From assembly GCF_000158175.1 (NCBI RefSeq), contig NZ_DS999411.1, positions 1,788,929 to 1,852,928 on the forward strand: 64,000 nucleotides of DNA, written 5' to 3'. This stretch comes from Luminiphilus syltensis NOR5-1B. Lineage in GTDB: Bacteria; Pseudomonadota; Gammaproteobacteria; Pseudomonadales; Halieaceae. This document shows, piece after piece, positions 20,623-31,050 of this stretch. Under the pieces are notes generated by a model. It worked only from the letters and a program-made list of their open reading frames with translations. It was not told the origin of the DNA and did no database searches. The position numbers and the translations under genes were made by a program. The stretch's first letter is position 1, and every line of letters starts with the position of its first letter.

Positions 20623-21834
20623 GTGGCGTTAACGCCATTACGCGCCGCCCTCGATGAGATTCTGGCGCTGTGTCCTGCCCCCTCTCAGCGTGAAGAGGTT
20701 TCGTTGCCTGAAGCGCTGGGTCGTGTTTTGGCTGCCAAGGTTGTTGCGCCGCGGGATGTGCCTCTGGCCGATAACAGCGCCATGGACGGCTATGCCGTCC
20801 GATCCTCCGATGTGCCCGGACAGTTGCGGGTTTCACAGCGGATACCGGCGGGCGCTGAACCAAAGCCTCTGGAGCCGGGTACCACCGCTCGGATATTTAC
20901 CGGTGGTGTCATTCCCAAGGGCGCCGATACCGTGGTGATGCAGGAAGACGTTCTCGAGCAACAGGATGGTCGGGTGAGTATTCTCGGGTGCGTGACGCCT
21001 ACTCAGCATGTTCGGCCTGCAGGCGCGGACCTGCGCCAGGGCGCCGATGTGCTCGATGCGGGCAGGGTGCTGACGTCGCAGGATTTGGGCTTACTGGCTT
21101 CACTGGGATTGAGCCGCATTACGGTGTATCGCCGTCTGCGTGTCGGTGTTATTTCCACCGGTGATGAATTGATCGAGCCCGGATCAGGGGAGTTAAAGCC
21201 CTGGCAGGTCTACAACAGCAATCGGTTTCAGCTGCTGGCCCAGGTCACCTCGCTGGGTTTGCAGGCCGTTGATTATCAGTCGGTTCCGGATGACCCCGAG
21301 GCAATAAGACAATTGTTGGCGCGAGTATCATCGGAGGTGGACTGTATTGTGACCAGCGGGGGCGTGTCAGTCGGTGAGGAAGACCACGTCAAGGCGCAAA
21401 TAGAGGCCCTGGGGTCACTCAAACTCTGGAAGCTGGCCATCAAGCCCGGCAAGCCGCTGGCCTTTGGCGAAGTGTGTGGCACGCCCATCTTTGGTGTTCC
21501 GGGTAATCCCGTTTCGGCCTGGGTGACTTTTGCCCTGGTGGTGCGGCCGTGGCTGTTAAAGGCTCAGGGTGTTTCGCAATCCGGGGTCAGGCGTCTTTCG
21601 GCGCTGGCGGAGTTTGATCATTCGCGGCCCAATACCCGTGAAGAATACATCCGCGTGTCACTGCATTCAGATGACCAAGGGCGCCTGATGGCATCCTCCG
21701 TGGGTAGTCAGAGTTCGGGTGTTTTGAGCAGTGTCGCAAAGGCCGATGCGCTGGCTCGTATCCCGGCACACACGTCACTGCATCGGGGAGATGCTGTCGA
21801 GGTGATGCTTATCGAAAGTCTCGCCCGGGCTTAG
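20623..21834 (+). CDS. moeA: Molybdopterin molybdenumtransferase
   Basis: 403 residues, GTG start. MoeA inserts molybdate into adenylylated molybdopterin. Visible are the N-terminal [14 protein letters not shown], the [15 protein letters not shown] segment, the MoCF-binding domain with [10 protein letters not shown] and [14 protein letters not shown], and the C-terminal domain IV. It is 3' to moaB and overlaps the convergent fabB by four bases. The molybdate transporter modABC is about 38 kb away in the same window. Confidence 0.97.
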   Translation: MALTPLRAALDEILALCPAPSQREEVSLPEALGRVLAAKVVAPRDVPLADNSAMDGYAVRSSDVPGQLRVSQRIPAGAEPKPLEPGTTARIFTGGVIPKGADTVVMQEDVLEQQDGRVSILGCVTPTQHVRPAGADLRQGADVLDAGRVLTSQDLGLLASLGLSRITVYRRLRVGVISTGDELIEPGSGELKPWQVYNSNRFQLLAQVTSLGLQAVDYQSVPDDPEAIRQLLARVSSEVDCIVTSGGVSVGEEDHVKAQIEALGSLKLWKLAIKPGKPLAFGEVCGTPIFGVPGNPVSAWVTFALVVRPWLLKAQGVSQSGVRRLSALAEFDHSRPNTREEYIRVSLHSDDQGRLMASSVGSQSSGVLSSVAKADALARIPAHTSLHRGDAVEVMLIESLARA

Positions 21835-23057
21835 CTGCTGAATTTCTCAAAGATGAGCGTGGCATTGGTGCCGCCGAAACCAAAGCTATTGGACATGACT
21901 CGCGCGAGACCCGCGTTATCAATTCGATCGGTCGCCACTCGCATACCGTCGGCGCCGGCGTCGAGGTTGTCTATGTTGGCAGAAGCGGCAACAAAATCGT
22001 TGTTCATCATAAGCAGTGAATAAATAGCTTCCTGAACACCGGCGGCGCCCAGAGAATGCCCGGTCAGCGATTTTGTAGAGCCTATCCAGGGACTCGCTTC
22101 GCCCTCACCAAAAACAGCCCTGACGGCATTGAGTTCCTGAATATCACCCGCCGGTGTACTGGTGCCGTGGGCATTGATGTAATCAATTCCGCCATCAACC
22201 GTGGCCATAGCCTGCTGCATACAGCGGATTGCGCCCTCGCCTGATGGCGCCACCATGTCGTAGCCATCGGAAGTGGCCCCGTAGCCCACGAGTTCGGCAT
22301 AGATCTTGGCGCCCCGTGCGAGGGCGTGGTCCAGCGATTCAAGCACAACCATCCCACCGCCGCCGGCAATGACAAATCCATCGCGATCGGCATCGTAAGC
22401 TCTGGAGGCCTTTTCGGGGGTGTCGTTGTATTTGGTAGACAGTGCGCCCATGGCATCGAAAAGACTGCTCAATGTCCAATGAAGCTCTTCGCCGCCACCG
22501 GCGAAAACAATATCCTGCTTGCCGAGCTGAATCTGTTCCATACCGTTGCCGATGCAGTGTGCGCTGGTTGAGCAAGCGGAAGATATCGAGTAATTGACGC
22601 CCTTGATTTTAAACGGCGTAGCCAGACAGGCCGACACGGTACTACCCATGGTCTGGGTGACCCGATAGGGACCCACTCGGCGCAGACCGCGTTCACGCAG
22701 GATGTCGGCGGCCTCCACTTGACTCGCTGAGGACGCTCCGCCGGAGCCGGCGATGATTCCAGTGCGAGGGTTAGATACATCGCTGTCTTCGAGCCCGGCA
22801 TCCGCAATCGCCTGCTGCAGACTTAAGTAGGCGTATCCCGCGGCGTCACCCATGAAGCGCCATTGTTTACGATCGATGTGTTCACGCAGCTCAATTTCCG
22901 GGATCCCTGCTATCGTGGACCGCATCCCGGCGTTTTCATGCTGCTCGCAGTGCCTGATACCGGAACTGCCGGCTCTGAGCGCTTCAGTAACCGTCTTGGC
23001 GTCATTACCCAGACACGAGATAACGCCGATACCTGTGATTACAACACGCTTACTCAT
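21831..23057 (-). CDS. fabB: 3-oxoacyl-[acyl-carrier-protein] synthase I
   Basis: 408 residues (E. coli 406). FabB condenses malonyl-ACP with acyl-ACP and is needed for unsaturated fatty acid synthesis. The thiolase-fold catalytic triad is visible: Cys162 in [11 protein letters not shown], His297 in [11 protein letters not shown], and His334 in [10 protein letters not shown], with Lys329. It directly follows fabA on the minus strand, sharing one base, giving the classical fabAB operon for anaerobic-type unsaturated fatty acids. Confidence 0.98.
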   Translation of the reverse strand: MSKRVVITGIGVISCLGNDAKTVTEALRAGSSGIRHCEQHENAGMRSTIAGIPEIELREHIDRKQWRFMGDAAGYAYLSLQQAIADAGLEDSDVSNPRTGIIAGSGGASSASQVEAADILRERGLRRVGPYRVTQTMGSTVSACLATPFKIKGVNYSISSACSTSAHCIGNGMEQIQLGKQDIVFAGGGEELHWTLSSLFDAMGALSTKYNDTPEKASRAYDADRDGFVIAGGGGMVVLESLDHALARGAKIYAELVGYGATSDGYDMVAPSGEGAIRCMQQAMATVDGGIDYINAHGTSTPAGDIQELNAVRAVFGEGEASPWIGSTKSLTGHSLGAAGVQEAIYSLLMMNNDFVAASANIDNLDAGADGMRVATDRIDNAGLARVMSNSFGFGGTNATLIFEKFSS

Positions 23058-23581
23058 CAGAAATTGTCCGTAGAAGTGAACAAACCGACCCGCAGGTCTG
23101 AGGCGGTGTAAATGACCTTGCCATCGACGGCGACGGTACCGTCGGCGATTCCCATGATCAGTTTTCGCTCAATCACACGTTTCATCTGGATGCTGTAGGT
23201 CACCTGCTTGTGACTGGGCAGGATTTGACCGGTGAACTTGACTTCTCCGGACCCCAACGCCCGCCCTTGGCCTGGATTGCCGCGCCAGCCAAGGAAAAAC
23301 CCTACCAATTGCCACATGGCATCAAGACCGAGGCAGCCCGGCATGACGGGATCGCCGGGAAAATGGCACTCAAAAAACCAGAGGTCGGGATGGATATCCA
23401 ATTCGGCAATAATTTCGCCCTTACCATTGTTCCCCCCCTCCGAGCTGATGTGCGCGATACGATCCACCATCAGCATGTTGTCCACCGGTAACTGCGCGTT
23501 TCCGGCTCCAAAAAGCTGTCCGTGACCGCAGGCGATCAGGTCTTCCTTGGAGTAGGAGGCTTGCGGTGTGTAATTGTTCAT
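23057..23581 (-). CDS. fabA: 3-hydroxydecanoyl-[acyl-carrier-protein] dehydratase/isomerase
   Basis: 174 residues (E. coli 172). FabA dehydrates 3-hydroxydecanoyl-ACP and isomerises trans-2 to cis-3-decenoyl-ACP, the branch point to unsaturated fatty acids. The hot-dog fold active site is intact: His73 in [12 protein letters not shown] and Asp87 in [11 protein letters not shown]. First gene of fabA-fabB, divergent from manC across a 203-base intergenic region in which no FabR or FadR operator was recognised. Confidence 0.98.
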   Translation of the reverse strand: MNNYTPQASYSKEDLIACGHGQLFGAGNAQLPVDNMLMVDRIAHISSEGGNNGKGEIIAELDIHPDLWFFECHFPGDPVMPGCLGLDAMWQLVGFFLGWRGNPGQGRALGSGEVKFTGQILPSHKQVTYSIQMKRVIERKLIMGIADGTVAVDGKVIYTASDLRVGLFTSTDNF

Positions 23582-23784
23582 ACAGTATCCCGTTGGGGCA
23601 AGAGGGCGCGCGGGTCGATGAGATGGCTGGATTCGCGCACAAGCAAAGCGATTTTCTGGCTAGGATACCTTAATTCGATTCTGACTCGTAGTCCGATAGT
23701 CCTCGATACCCCTGGGATTGATGAATTCAGGGTTCTTTTGGGCTAGCATGTTTCGCTCATTTCCCGTTCCCGTTTAGGATAGTC

Positions 23785-25197
23785 ATGACGCTCACAGTAA
23801 CACCGGTCTTGCTTTGCGGTGGGGTGGGTAGCCGATTGTGGCCGATGTCTCGAGAGGGGCGCCCCAAGCAGTTTCTCCCCTTGGGCGGTGACGGCTCAAT
23901 GCTACAGCAGACCTGCCAGCGGCTCGACGCCGTATCGGCAACCGATCCATTGATCGTTTGTAACGATGAGCACCGTTTCCTGGTGGCCGAACAGCTGCGG
24001 GAGATCAATGCCGAGGCCGCGGCGATCATCCTCGAACCTGTGGGACGAAATACGGCGCCGGCGATCGCGCTCGCCGCCCTGCACGCGATAAAGGAGAACC
24101 CCGAGGCCTTGCTGCTGGTGCTTCCGGCGGACCACTTCATAGCTGATGTGGATGCATTCGCCGCCGCGGTGACAAAGGCAGCCGTGGTGGCGGCCGAAGG
24201 CGCATTGGTGACTTTTGGTGTGGTCCCGGATCGACCCGAAACCGGCTACGGCTACATTCGCAGCGGTGAGTTGCTGGCAGACGATATCTACGCGGTTGAC
24301 CAATTTGTTGAAAAGCCGACGGCTGAAATCGCCGAGCAATACCTCGCTGCCGGTATTTATCGGTGGAACAGCGGGATGTTTCTATTTCGAGCCGATGGTT
24401 TTCTCCGGGCATTATCCCAGAGTGCGCCGGAAATCGAATCTGCCTGCGAAGCGGCGATGAACAGGGCGGCAATTGATCTCGATTTTATCAGGCCTGATAA
24501 GGCAATTTTTGAAGCCTGCCCGTCGGACAGCATTGACTATGCGGTAATGGAGCACACCGGTTCAGGCGCTGTAGTGAGTCTCGACTGCGGTTGGAGTGAC
24601 ATCGGCGCCTGGGATGCGTTGTGGGCGATAGGCCATGCCGATGATGACGGTAATGTGCTTTCGGGCGATGTATTACTCGACGATGTGCGCGGTAGTTACG
24701 TCCGTAGCGACAGTCGTCTGGTCGCCGCTACGGGTGTCGATAATCTGGTGATTGTTGAGACTGCAGATGCAGTCATGGTCGCGCATAGAGACCATGCCCA
24801 GGGTGTAAAACGACTGGTCTCCCGCCTCAAAAGCGATGCCCGACCGGAAGCTTCCGTGCATCAGCGGGTTTACCGCCCGTGGGGGAGTTACGAGTCGTTA
24901 ATCGTAGCTGACCGTTTTCAGGTGAAACGTATCGTGGTTAATCCGGGAGGCAAATTGTCGCTGCAAAAGCATTACCATCGTGCGGAGCACTGGGTGGTAG
25001 TGCACGGTACCGCCGAGGTTACTCGCGGTGACGAAGTGATTATGCTGCACGAGGACGAATCAACGTACCTGCCCATGGGAATGAAGCATCGGTTGGTCAA
25101 CCCCGGCCGCATTCCCTTGGAACTCATTGAGGTGCAGTCAGGCTCTTACTTGGGCGAAGACGATATCGTTCGCTACGACGATATCTACGGTCGATAA
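23785..25197 (+). CDS. manC: Mannose-1-phosphate guanylyltransferase / mannose-6-phosphate isomerase
   Basis: 470 residues, the length of bifunctional AlgA/ManC enzymes. The N-terminal nucleotidyltransferase domain has LLCGGVGSRLWPMSREGRPKQF-type motif (residues about 8-29) and FVEKP. The C-terminal cupin isomerase domain (about 350-470) carries the metal-binding LQKHYHRAEHW. Together they give mannose-1-phosphate and GDP-mannose. It heads a manC-galU-manB operon 6 kb upstream of a polysaccharide cassette, so GDP-mannose probably feeds it. ATG with AGGAT upstream. Confidence 0.95.
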   Translation: MTLTVTPVLLCGGVGSRLWPMSREGRPKQFLPLGGDGSMLQQTCQRLDAVSATDPLIVCNDEHRFLVAEQLREINAEAAAIILEPVGRNTAPAIALAALHAIKENPEALLLVLPADHFIADVDAFAAAVTKAAVVAAEGALVTFGVVPDRPETGYGYIRSGELLADDIYAVDQFVEKPTAEIAEQYLAAGIYRWNSGMFLFRADGFLRALSQSAPEIESACEAAMNRAAIDLDFIRPDKAIFEACPSDSIDYAVMEHTGSGAVVSLDCGWSDIGAWDALWAIGHADDDGNVLSGDVLLDDVRGSYVRSDSRLVAATGVDNLVIVETADAVMVAHRDHAQGVKRLVSRLKSDARPEASVHQRVYRPWGSYESLIVADRFQVKRIVVNPGGKLSLQKHYHRAEHWVVVHGTAEVTRGDEVIMLHEDESTYLPMGMKHRLVNPGRIPLELIEVQSGSYLGEDDIVRYDDIYGR

Positions 25198-25217
25198 CGA
25201 ATCGGAGCGAGATCAAT

Positions 25218-26048
25218 ATGATTAAGAAATGTCTTTTTCCAGTGGCGGGTTACGGCACTCGATTCCTTCCTGCCACCAAGAGCATGCCCAAAGAGATGCT
25301 GCCGGTCGTCAACAAGCCGCTGGTCCAGTATGGCGTTGAGGAGGCTATCGAAGCGGGCATGCTCAACTGCGCACTCGTCACCGGACGCGGCAAACGGGCT
25401 ATCGCCGACCACTTTGATACCAATTACGAGTTAGAACATCAGATATCCGGGAGCAGCAAGGAGACGCTGCTCGAGGGTATTCGCGACGTTATCGATCGCG
25501 GTGTGTTTACGATGGTGCGCCAGCGTGAAATGAAAGGATTGGGTCACGCGATTCTGACGGGCGAGCCCTTGATTGGCAGCGAGGCGTTCGGGGTGTTGCT
25601 TTCTGACGATCTTTGTATCAATGAGGGTCCCGGTGTGCTGGCGCAAATGACCGAGCTATACCGGCAGTTCCGATGCTCAATCGTGGCGGTGCAGGAAGTG
25701 CCCAAAGATCAGGTCTATAAATACGGTGTGATTGCGGGCGAGGCGATCAAGGATGATGTCTATCGGGTTGATAAAATGGTGGAGAAGCCATCCGTTGAGG
25801 AAGCCCCGAGCAATCTGGCAATTATTGGCCGGTATATTTTGACTCCGGATATCTTTGACATCATCAGAGAAACGCCTCCGGGTGCCAATGGCGAGGTTCA
25901 GATTACCGACGCACTGCAGACGCAGGCGCGGACGGGCGCGGTGATGGCTTACAAATTTAAGGGCCGGCGTTTCGATTGTGGAAGCGTTCCGGGCTTTGTT
26001 GAGGCGACCAACTACGTTTACGAAAATCTATATCCCAGCGACCTCTGA
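25218..26048 (+). CDS. galU: UTP-glucose-1-phosphate uridylyltransferase
   Basis: 276 residues of the GalU family, which makes UDP-glucose. The nucleotide-binding motif [19 protein letters not shown] at residues about 9-27 and the KMVEKP segment are clear. It lies 20 bases after manC and its stop overlaps the start of manB/algC (TGATG), so the three are one unit for activated sugar supply. Confidence 0.97.
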   Translation: MIKKCLFPVAGYGTRFLPATKSMPKEMLPVVNKPLVQYGVEEAIEAGMLNCALVTGRGKRAIADHFDTNYELEHQISGSSKETLLEGIRDVIDRGVFTMVRQREMKGLGHAILTGEPLIGSEAFGVLLSDDLCINEGPGVLAQMTELYRQFRCSIVAVQEVPKDQVYKYGVIAGEAIKDDVYRVDKMVEKPSVEEAPSNLAIIGRYILTPDIFDIIRETPPGANGEVQITDALQTQARTGAVMAYKFKGRRFDCGSVPGFVEATNYVYENLYPSDL

Positions 26049-27400
26049 TGCAGGAGACTCTCGCCTGTTTCAAGGCCTATGACGTCCGTGGTCAGGTTCC
26101 CGAGCAGCTCAATGAAGATATAGTGCGTCGTATTGGTCGCGCTTACGCCGAGGCTATCCGTCCCGGTAACGTTGTTGTCGGTCATGACATTCGGCTGACC
26201 AGTGAATCGCTGAAGCAGGCGCTAATCGATGGGCTGCGGGAGCAGGGTGTTGATGTCACTGATATCGGCCTGTGCGGGACCGAAGAAATTTATTTTGCCA
26301 CGGCGCATCTGGGGGTTGGCGGCGGCATAGTGGTTACCGCCAGCCACAATCCCAAGGACTACAATGGCCTTAAATTTGTGCGTGAGGCCTCCAAGCCGAT
26401 ATCCGGTGATTCTGGACTTCGTGAGATTCAGCACCTTGCGGAGCGCAATGTTTTCGAGGCCACTGCGAAAAGAGGCGGTTATCAAACCGCAGATTTGCTG
26501 GGTGATTACGTCGCCCATTTGCTGTCTTATGTTGATATCACGTCACTCAAACCCCTGCGTATTGTCTGTAATGCGGGGAATGGCGGTGCGGGTCGGGTTA
26601 TTGACGCGCTCGAGCCTCACCTCCCGTTTACGTTTATCACGCAAAATCATGAGGCTGATGGCCATTTCCCCAACGGTGTTCCCAACCCATTGCTTGTTGA
26701 AAACCGCAGTCCTACAACGGCCTTGCTTCAGTCCTCCAACGCGGATTTTGGTATCGCCTGGGATGGTGACTTTGATCGCTGCTTCTTCTTCGACGCCGCG
26801 GGCAATTTCATCGAGGGTTATTACATTGTAGGTCTGCTGGCCGGGGCCTTTATTGAGAAAAATGGGCCGCAGCGCGTTGTTCACGATCCGCGTTTGACCT
26901 GGAATACCATAGCTGTAGTCGAGGGGGCGGGTGGTGAGGCCGTGCAAAGCAAGACGGGCCACGCGTTCATCAAGGAAAAGATGCGTGAGGCTGACGCCAT
27001 TTATGGTGGCGAAATGAGTGCACACCATTACTTCAGGGACTTTGCCTATTGCGACAGCGGAATGATTCCCTGGCTGCTCGTGGCTGAGTTGATGGCGCAG
27101 CGCAATCAATCACTGGCTGAGATGATTGCCGCAAGAGCGGCCATGTTTCCCTGCAGTGGCGAGATCAATCGCAAGGTGGAAGATCCCCGGGCATTGATGC
27201 GAGCGGTCGAGGCCTATTACGCCCAGGGCTGCACACACATCGCTCATGTCGATGGGTTGAGTATCGAGTTCGACGACTGGCGCTTTAACCTCCGCTCATC
27301 CAATACCGAGCCGGTAGTACGGCTGAATGTTGAAACCCGGGGAGACGTCGAAAAAATGAAGCAGAAAACCGAAGAATTGCTACGTTTTATTGATGGTTAA
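26048..27400 (+). CDS. manB: Phosphomannomutase (ManB/CpsG type)
   Basis: 450 residues of the alpha-D-phosphohexomutase superfamily, interconverting mannose-6- and mannose-1-phosphate; the related AlgC also acts on glucose phosphates. All four key loops are visible: the phosphoserine loop [15 protein letters not shown], the metal-binding DGDFDRC, the sugar-binding [10 protein letters not shown], and the phosphate-binding RSSNTEP. The GTEE segment is typical of the CpsG branch. It overlaps galU at its start and the convergent pgi at its end. Confidence 0.94.
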   Translation: MQETLACFKAYDVRGQVPEQLNEDIVRRIGRAYAEAIRPGNVVVGHDIRLTSESLKQALIDGLREQGVDVTDIGLCGTEEIYFATAHLGVGGGIVVTASHNPKDYNGLKFVREASKPISGDSGLREIQHLAERNVFEATAKRGGYQTADLLGDYVAHLLSYVDITSLKPLRIVCNAGNGGAGRVIDALEPHLPFTFITQNHEADGHFPNGVPNPLLVENRSPTTALLQSSNADFGIAWDGDFDRCFFFDAAGNFIEGYYIVGLLAGAFIEKNGPQRVVHDPRLTWNTIAVVEGAGGEAVQSKTGHAFIKEKMREADAIYGGEMSAHHYFRDFAYCDSGMIPWLLVAELMAQRNQSLAEMIAARAAMFPCSGEINRKVEDPRALMRAVEAYYAQGCTHIAHVDGLSIEFDDWRFNLRSSNTEPVVRLNVETRGDVEKMKQKTEELLRFIDG

Positions 27401-29004
27401 GCGTTAGCGTCGCGCCAGGCGGTTACCGTAGCCGCCGTTGCCGGGTCCAGATCGTCAAGGCCCTGACCGTCGATCAGCATTTGATTGATTTGCTGGCCAA
27501 TTTGCTTGCCCAGCTCTACACCCCATTGATCAAAGGCATTGATGCCCAGCAGCTTGCTCAGAAAAAAGGTCTTGTGCTCATACGCGGCTACCAGTGCGCC
27601 GAGGCTTTTGGGGTTTACCGAGTCCATGATGAGCAGCGAGTGCGGATGGTTCCCCGGCATCGCATAATGCCCTGTCATCGCCTTCGGCTGGCCTCTTGAG
27701 ATGGCGAGTTGCTGTGCTTCCTCATCGGAGCGACCCAGCATTAGGGTTCGGCTTTGAGCGAGTGCATTGGCGACCAGTTTACGCTGCGCATCGCTATCAC
27801 TGCCGGGCTCCTTGAGCGTGATGATGAAATCGGCGCTGAATTGCCGCATCCCCTGATGTAATAGCTGATAGTAGGAGTGTTGGCCAATGGTTCCCGCCGA
27901 GCCCCACAGTACCGGTGCGGTGCGCTGGGGGGCAGGTTCCCCCGACTCTTTTACCCGCTTGCCGTTACTTTCCATCGTCAACTGCTGCAGACAGGCAGTG
28001 AGATGCTCGAGGCGTTGGGAATAGGGAAGAACAACGTGGGTATCACGGTGGAGATAAAGCGTATTCCAGTACTCCAGCAGGGCCATAAGCATCGGAAGAT
28101 TGTCGATGGGCGCCGCACTCAGGGTGCACTCATCAAGCTGTCTTGCCCCTTCCAGTAGCTGCTCAAACGCAGTCCACCCACTTTGCAGTGCGATCACCAG
28201 CCCGATCGCCGACCACAGGGAGTAACGGCCGCCAACCCAGTCCCACAGGGGGTAGCACTGGTCGCGGTCGATACCGAAGTGGGATGCCGCCTCGAGATTG
28301 GTAGTCACCGCAATCACATGATTATGGATATCGCACTCGGCTACGCCGGCGCTGGCGAGCCAGGATCGGGCGCGGAGTGCATTCGTTAGCGTCTCCTCCG
28401 TGGTAAACGATTTGGAGCAGACGATCACGAGCGTCGTATCCGGGTTTAGTGGGGCGAGAACGGTATCGAGGTCGTTGGGGTCGACGTTGGCGATGAAATG
28501 GGCGTTGAGGGGCTGGTCTCGCTGTTCAAGCGCGCGACAAACCATCCGCGGGCCAAGATCCGAGCCGCCGATACCGATGTTGACGACATCGGTGAAGCGA
28601 TCACCGCGATGACCGCAGCGTTCGCCCGCATGAATCGCTCGGACAAGGCTTTGCATCTTATCAAGGCAGGCGTCTACGGCGGCCACGAAATCGGGATTTT
28701 CCGATCGGGCGGTGCCCCGTAACAGCGTATGGAGTGCAGGGCGCGCTTCTGTCACGTTCATTTGCGCACCGCTCACGAGTTCGAAAAAGGCAGCGCCGAG
28801 CTTGTGGTGCCCGGCGAGATCCAGAAGCTCACCCAGCACCTCGTAATCCAGAAGCTGCTTTGAATAGTCGAGCATCAGCGTTTCTGTTCGGCAGCTCAAC
28901 TGTTCGTGCCGCTTGGGATCGGCAGCAAATAGTGCTGCAACCGATGAGGCCAACAGTCGATGGGCGTGTTTATTGAGCGACGGCTCAGTCACCGAATCGG
29001 GCAC
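27397..29004 (-). CDS. pgi: Glucose-6-phosphate isomerase, divergent active-site motifs
   Basis: 535 residues, GTG start. Pgi interconverts glucose-6- and fructose-6-phosphate. Most family marks are present: [11 protein letters not shown] (142-152), [22 protein letters not shown] (344-351), [10 protein letters not shown] (491-500). Two conserved blocks differ from the usual family: WGEPGTNGQH is [10 protein letters not shown] here (367-376), and the His-His pair before KLLAN is replaced by Asp-Ala-Gln-Arg (405-409). It follows ispB by two bases and probably shares its promoter. Confidence 0.93.
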   Translation of the reverse strand: MPDSVTEPSLNKHAHRLLASSVAALFAADPKRHEQLSCRTETLMLDYSKQLLDYEVLGELLDLAGHHKLGAAFFELVSGAQMNVTEARPALHTLLRGTARSENPDFVAAVDACLDKMQSLVRAIHAGERCGHRGDRFTDVVNIGIGGSDLGPRMVCRALEQRDQPLNAHFIANVDPNDLDTVLAPLNPDTTLVIVCSKSFTTEETLTNALRARSWLASAGVAECDIHNHVIAVTTNLEAASHFGIDRDQCYPLWDWVGGRYSLWSAIGLVIALQSGWTAFEQLLEGARQLDECTLSAAPIDNLPMLMALLEYWNTLYLHRDTHVVLPYSQRLEHLTACLQQLTMESNGKRVKESGEPAPQRTAPVLWGSAGTIGQHSYYQLLHQGMRQFSADFIITLKEPGSDSDAQRKLVANALAQSRTLMLGRSDEEAQQLAISRGQPKAMTGHYAMPGNHPHSLLIMDSVNPKSLGALVAAYEHKTFFLSKLLGINAFDQWGVELGKQIGQQINQMLIDGQGLDDLDPATAATVTAWRDANA

Positions 29005-29006
29005 GA

Positions 29007-29972
29007 CTAGCTGGCTCTCTCCAAAGAGAGATGCAGTAAGTCAGAGAGTGCTGCTTTGGCGCGATTTTCCTGAAGCACATCCAGGCCGCTCATCGCCAGA
29101 TCGTGGCGTTCACGAGCACGTTCACGTGTGAAGTCAAGACTTCCCGAGCGCCTAACCGCCGCAATAACCTCGCTCAGTGATGCCGTGGATTTTTCCCTGA
29201 GGGACTGGGCAACGAGGTCTCTATCGGGTTTGGATCCGGTCTGCATAGTATGCAGCAGGGGTAACGTGGTTTTGCCCTCGTTGAGATCATCACCAATATT
29301 CTTGCCGGTAACGGTGGGATCGCCCTCGTAGTCGAGCACATCATCAATCATCTGGAACGCGATCCCGAGGTTGAGGCCGTATTGGCTGAGCGCCTGCTGA
29401 GTCTTGATGTCGCAGTTAGCGAGCATGGCGGCTCCCTGGCAGGCCGAGGCAAAGAGAATCGCGGTCTTGCGGGTGATCACATCAATGTACTGGCTTTCAT
29501 CGATATCCGGGTTTCCCGCCCGGGCCAACTGCAGGACCTCACCTTCAGCTATGGTGTTGGTCGTGTCTGCCATATGGCGCAGCAAGTCCATATTGTCCAG
29601 CTGGACCATCAACTGGAAGGCCCGTGTGTAGAGAAAGTCACCAACCAGTACGCTTGGCGCATTACCGAACGCCTCATTGGCGGTGGGGCGTCCTCGGCGA
29701 AGTGTGGATACATCGACAACATCATCGTGCAACAGCGTTGCCGTGTGAATAAACTCGACAACGGCTGAGAACCGAATATGGGACTCGGTGCAGCCTCCCA
29801 GGGCTTCACCCGCGAGCAGCACCAGAAGCGGCCGCAGGCGCTTGCCTCCCGCATCGACAATGTACTGCCCGACGTTTTCGACCATATCAACGTCGGAGTG
29901 CAGCTGCTCAATAATGAGTTGATCTACCTGTTCCACTTCTGATTGGACGCAGGCGCGAATGGCTTCAATCAC
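29007..29972 (-). CDS. ispB: Octaprenyl (polyprenyl) diphosphate synthase
   Basis: 321 residues, GTG start with a GGAG ribosome-binding site. This trans-prenyltransferase makes the ubiquinone side chain. The two aspartate-rich motifs are clear: LLHDDVVDVSTLRRGRPTAN and FQMIDDVLDYEGD. In many Gammaproteobacteria ispB is divergent from rplU; here a polysaccharide cassette of about 7.5 kb lies between them. pgi follows two bases downstream. Confidence 0.95.
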   Translation of the reverse strand: MIEAIRACVQSEVEQVDQLIIEQLHSDVDMVENVGQYIVDAGGKRLRPLLVLLAGEALGGCTESHIRFSAVVEFIHTATLLHDDVVDVSTLRRGRPTANEAFGNAPSVLVGDFLYTRAFQLMVQLDNMDLLRHMADTTNTIAEGEVLQLARAGNPDIDESQYIDVITRKTAILFASACQGAAMLANCDIKTQQALSQYGLNLGIAFQMIDDVLDYEGDPTVTGKNIGDDLNEGKTTLPLLHTMQTGSKPDRDLVAQSLREKSTASLSEVIAAVRRSGSLDFTRERARERHDLAMSGLDVLQENRAKAALSDLLHLSLERAS

Positions 29973-29996
29973 GGGGTATCTCCGGAGCGAACCGCG

Positions 29997-30025
29997 ATGC
30001 TATGTGGGGCGCCGCAGAGTGTCAA
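29997..30025 (-). promoter_or_regulatory. Sigma70 promoter of ispB-pgi
   Basis: On the minus strand TTGACA (30025-30020), exactly 17 bases, then TAGCAT (30002-29997), about 25 bases before the ispB start. This is a strong consensus match and leaves a short leader with the GGAG ribosome-binding site. Confidence 0.8.
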
Positions 30026-30042
30026 ATTTTACGATATTTGAC
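30021..30042. repeat. Inverted repeat overlapping the ispB -35 element
   Basis: GTCAAAT (30021-30027), eight bases, ATTTGAC (30036-30042): perfect 7-base arms. It partly covers the ispB -35 box and would suit a dimeric regulator or a small hairpin. No known operator was recognised. Confidence 0.5.
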
Positions 30043-30135
30043 GGTGCAATAAGGAAGCCTGATGAAGTGCTGACCTGAAAACTGCTATGGTTCCAGCCCG
30101 ATCCGCCAATCCCACGGCTAAAGGAGGTTCTCTCA

Positions 30136-31035
30136 GTGCCACCCTCCGCTTCCTCGGTGCATCTCGCCGCGGTTATTGTTACTTTTTCCCCCGAAATCGA
30201 GAGGCTGGTCAGCCTGTTGAGTGCGTTGGGGGATGAATATCCTGTCTTTATCTTTGACAACGGCTCTGACAATGCGGCTGATGTTACGTCGGTAGCAGCA
30301 GAGTTTTCGGCAACCCTAATCGCCTCTGAGGCTAACGTCGGTCTGGCGGCTGCCCTGAATCGATTGGAGGCGGGACTTCCGCCTGCGATCAAGGGCTTTG
30401 TTGCTTTTGATCAGGATAGTGAGCCTGGAGATGGCTACATCCGACGACTGGAAGCCCTTTGGTCTGAAGCGCGCAGGCAGTCTCCAGCGACCGCAGCGCT
30501 GGGAGGCTGGGTCATTGACCTTCCCGATCATGTGCATTTGGGATTCTTCCGCTTGCAGGGACTCCGTGCGGTCGAGCTGCCCATGAAGAATGGCGTGGTG
30601 CAGCCTGATTGGCTGATTATTTCGGGAACCTTGTACGATCGAGAGGCATTCCGTAAAACCGGCATCTTTGACGACCAGCTTTTTGTGGACAATGTCGATC
30701 TCGAATGGAGCTACCGCGCGCAAAGCAAAGGTTATCGTTTGTTGGGGACCGACCGCGTGACCATGCTGCATCAGGTTGGCAATCGCAGTATTCACTTGCC
30801 CGGAATGGGCTGGCACGTGAAGATTCACAGCCCGGATCGATCAATGATAATGACCCGAAGCCGGGTGCTGAGTTATCGCAAGAACACGATACCGGCGATC
30901 TGGAAGTGGCACGACGGGATTCGCTTTATACTGAAAACCGTCATTATGATCGTCTTTGCCGATCAGCGTATTCCGCGAGTCAAAGCAATTTTTCGTGGTC
31001 TAAAGCAGGGCATCACGATGCCGATAGAGCGGTGA
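30136..31035 (+). CDS. Glycosyltransferase family 2, rhamnosyltransferase-like
   Basis: 299 residues, GTG start preceded by an excellent ribosome-binding site (AAAGGAGGT at 30120-30128). GT-A fold motifs: VIVTFSPEIERL at the N terminus, IFDNGSDN, FDQDSEPGDG as the metal-binding DXD region, and VDLEWSYRAQSKGY as the acceptor-side acidic motif. This pattern resembles WbbL/RfbN-type transferases, but the sugar transferred is not certain. First gene of the polysaccharide cassette, 15 bases before the next transferase. Confidence 0.85.
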   Translation: MPPSASSVHLAAVIVTFSPEIERLVSLLSALGDEYPVFIFDNGSDNAADVTSVAAEFSATLIASEANVGLAAALNRLEAGLPPAIKGFVAFDQDSEPGDGYIRRLEALWSEARRQSPATAALGGWVIDLPDHVHLGFFRLQGLRAVELPMKNGVVQPDWLIISGTLYDREAFRKTGIFDDQLFVDNVDLEWSYRAQSKGYRLLGTDRVTMLHQVGNRSIHLPGMGWHVKIHSPDRSMIMTRSRVLSYRKNTIPAIWKWHDGIRFILKTVIMIVFADQRIPRVKAIFRGLKQGITMPIER

Positions 31036-31050
31036 GCGAGTCAGACAACG

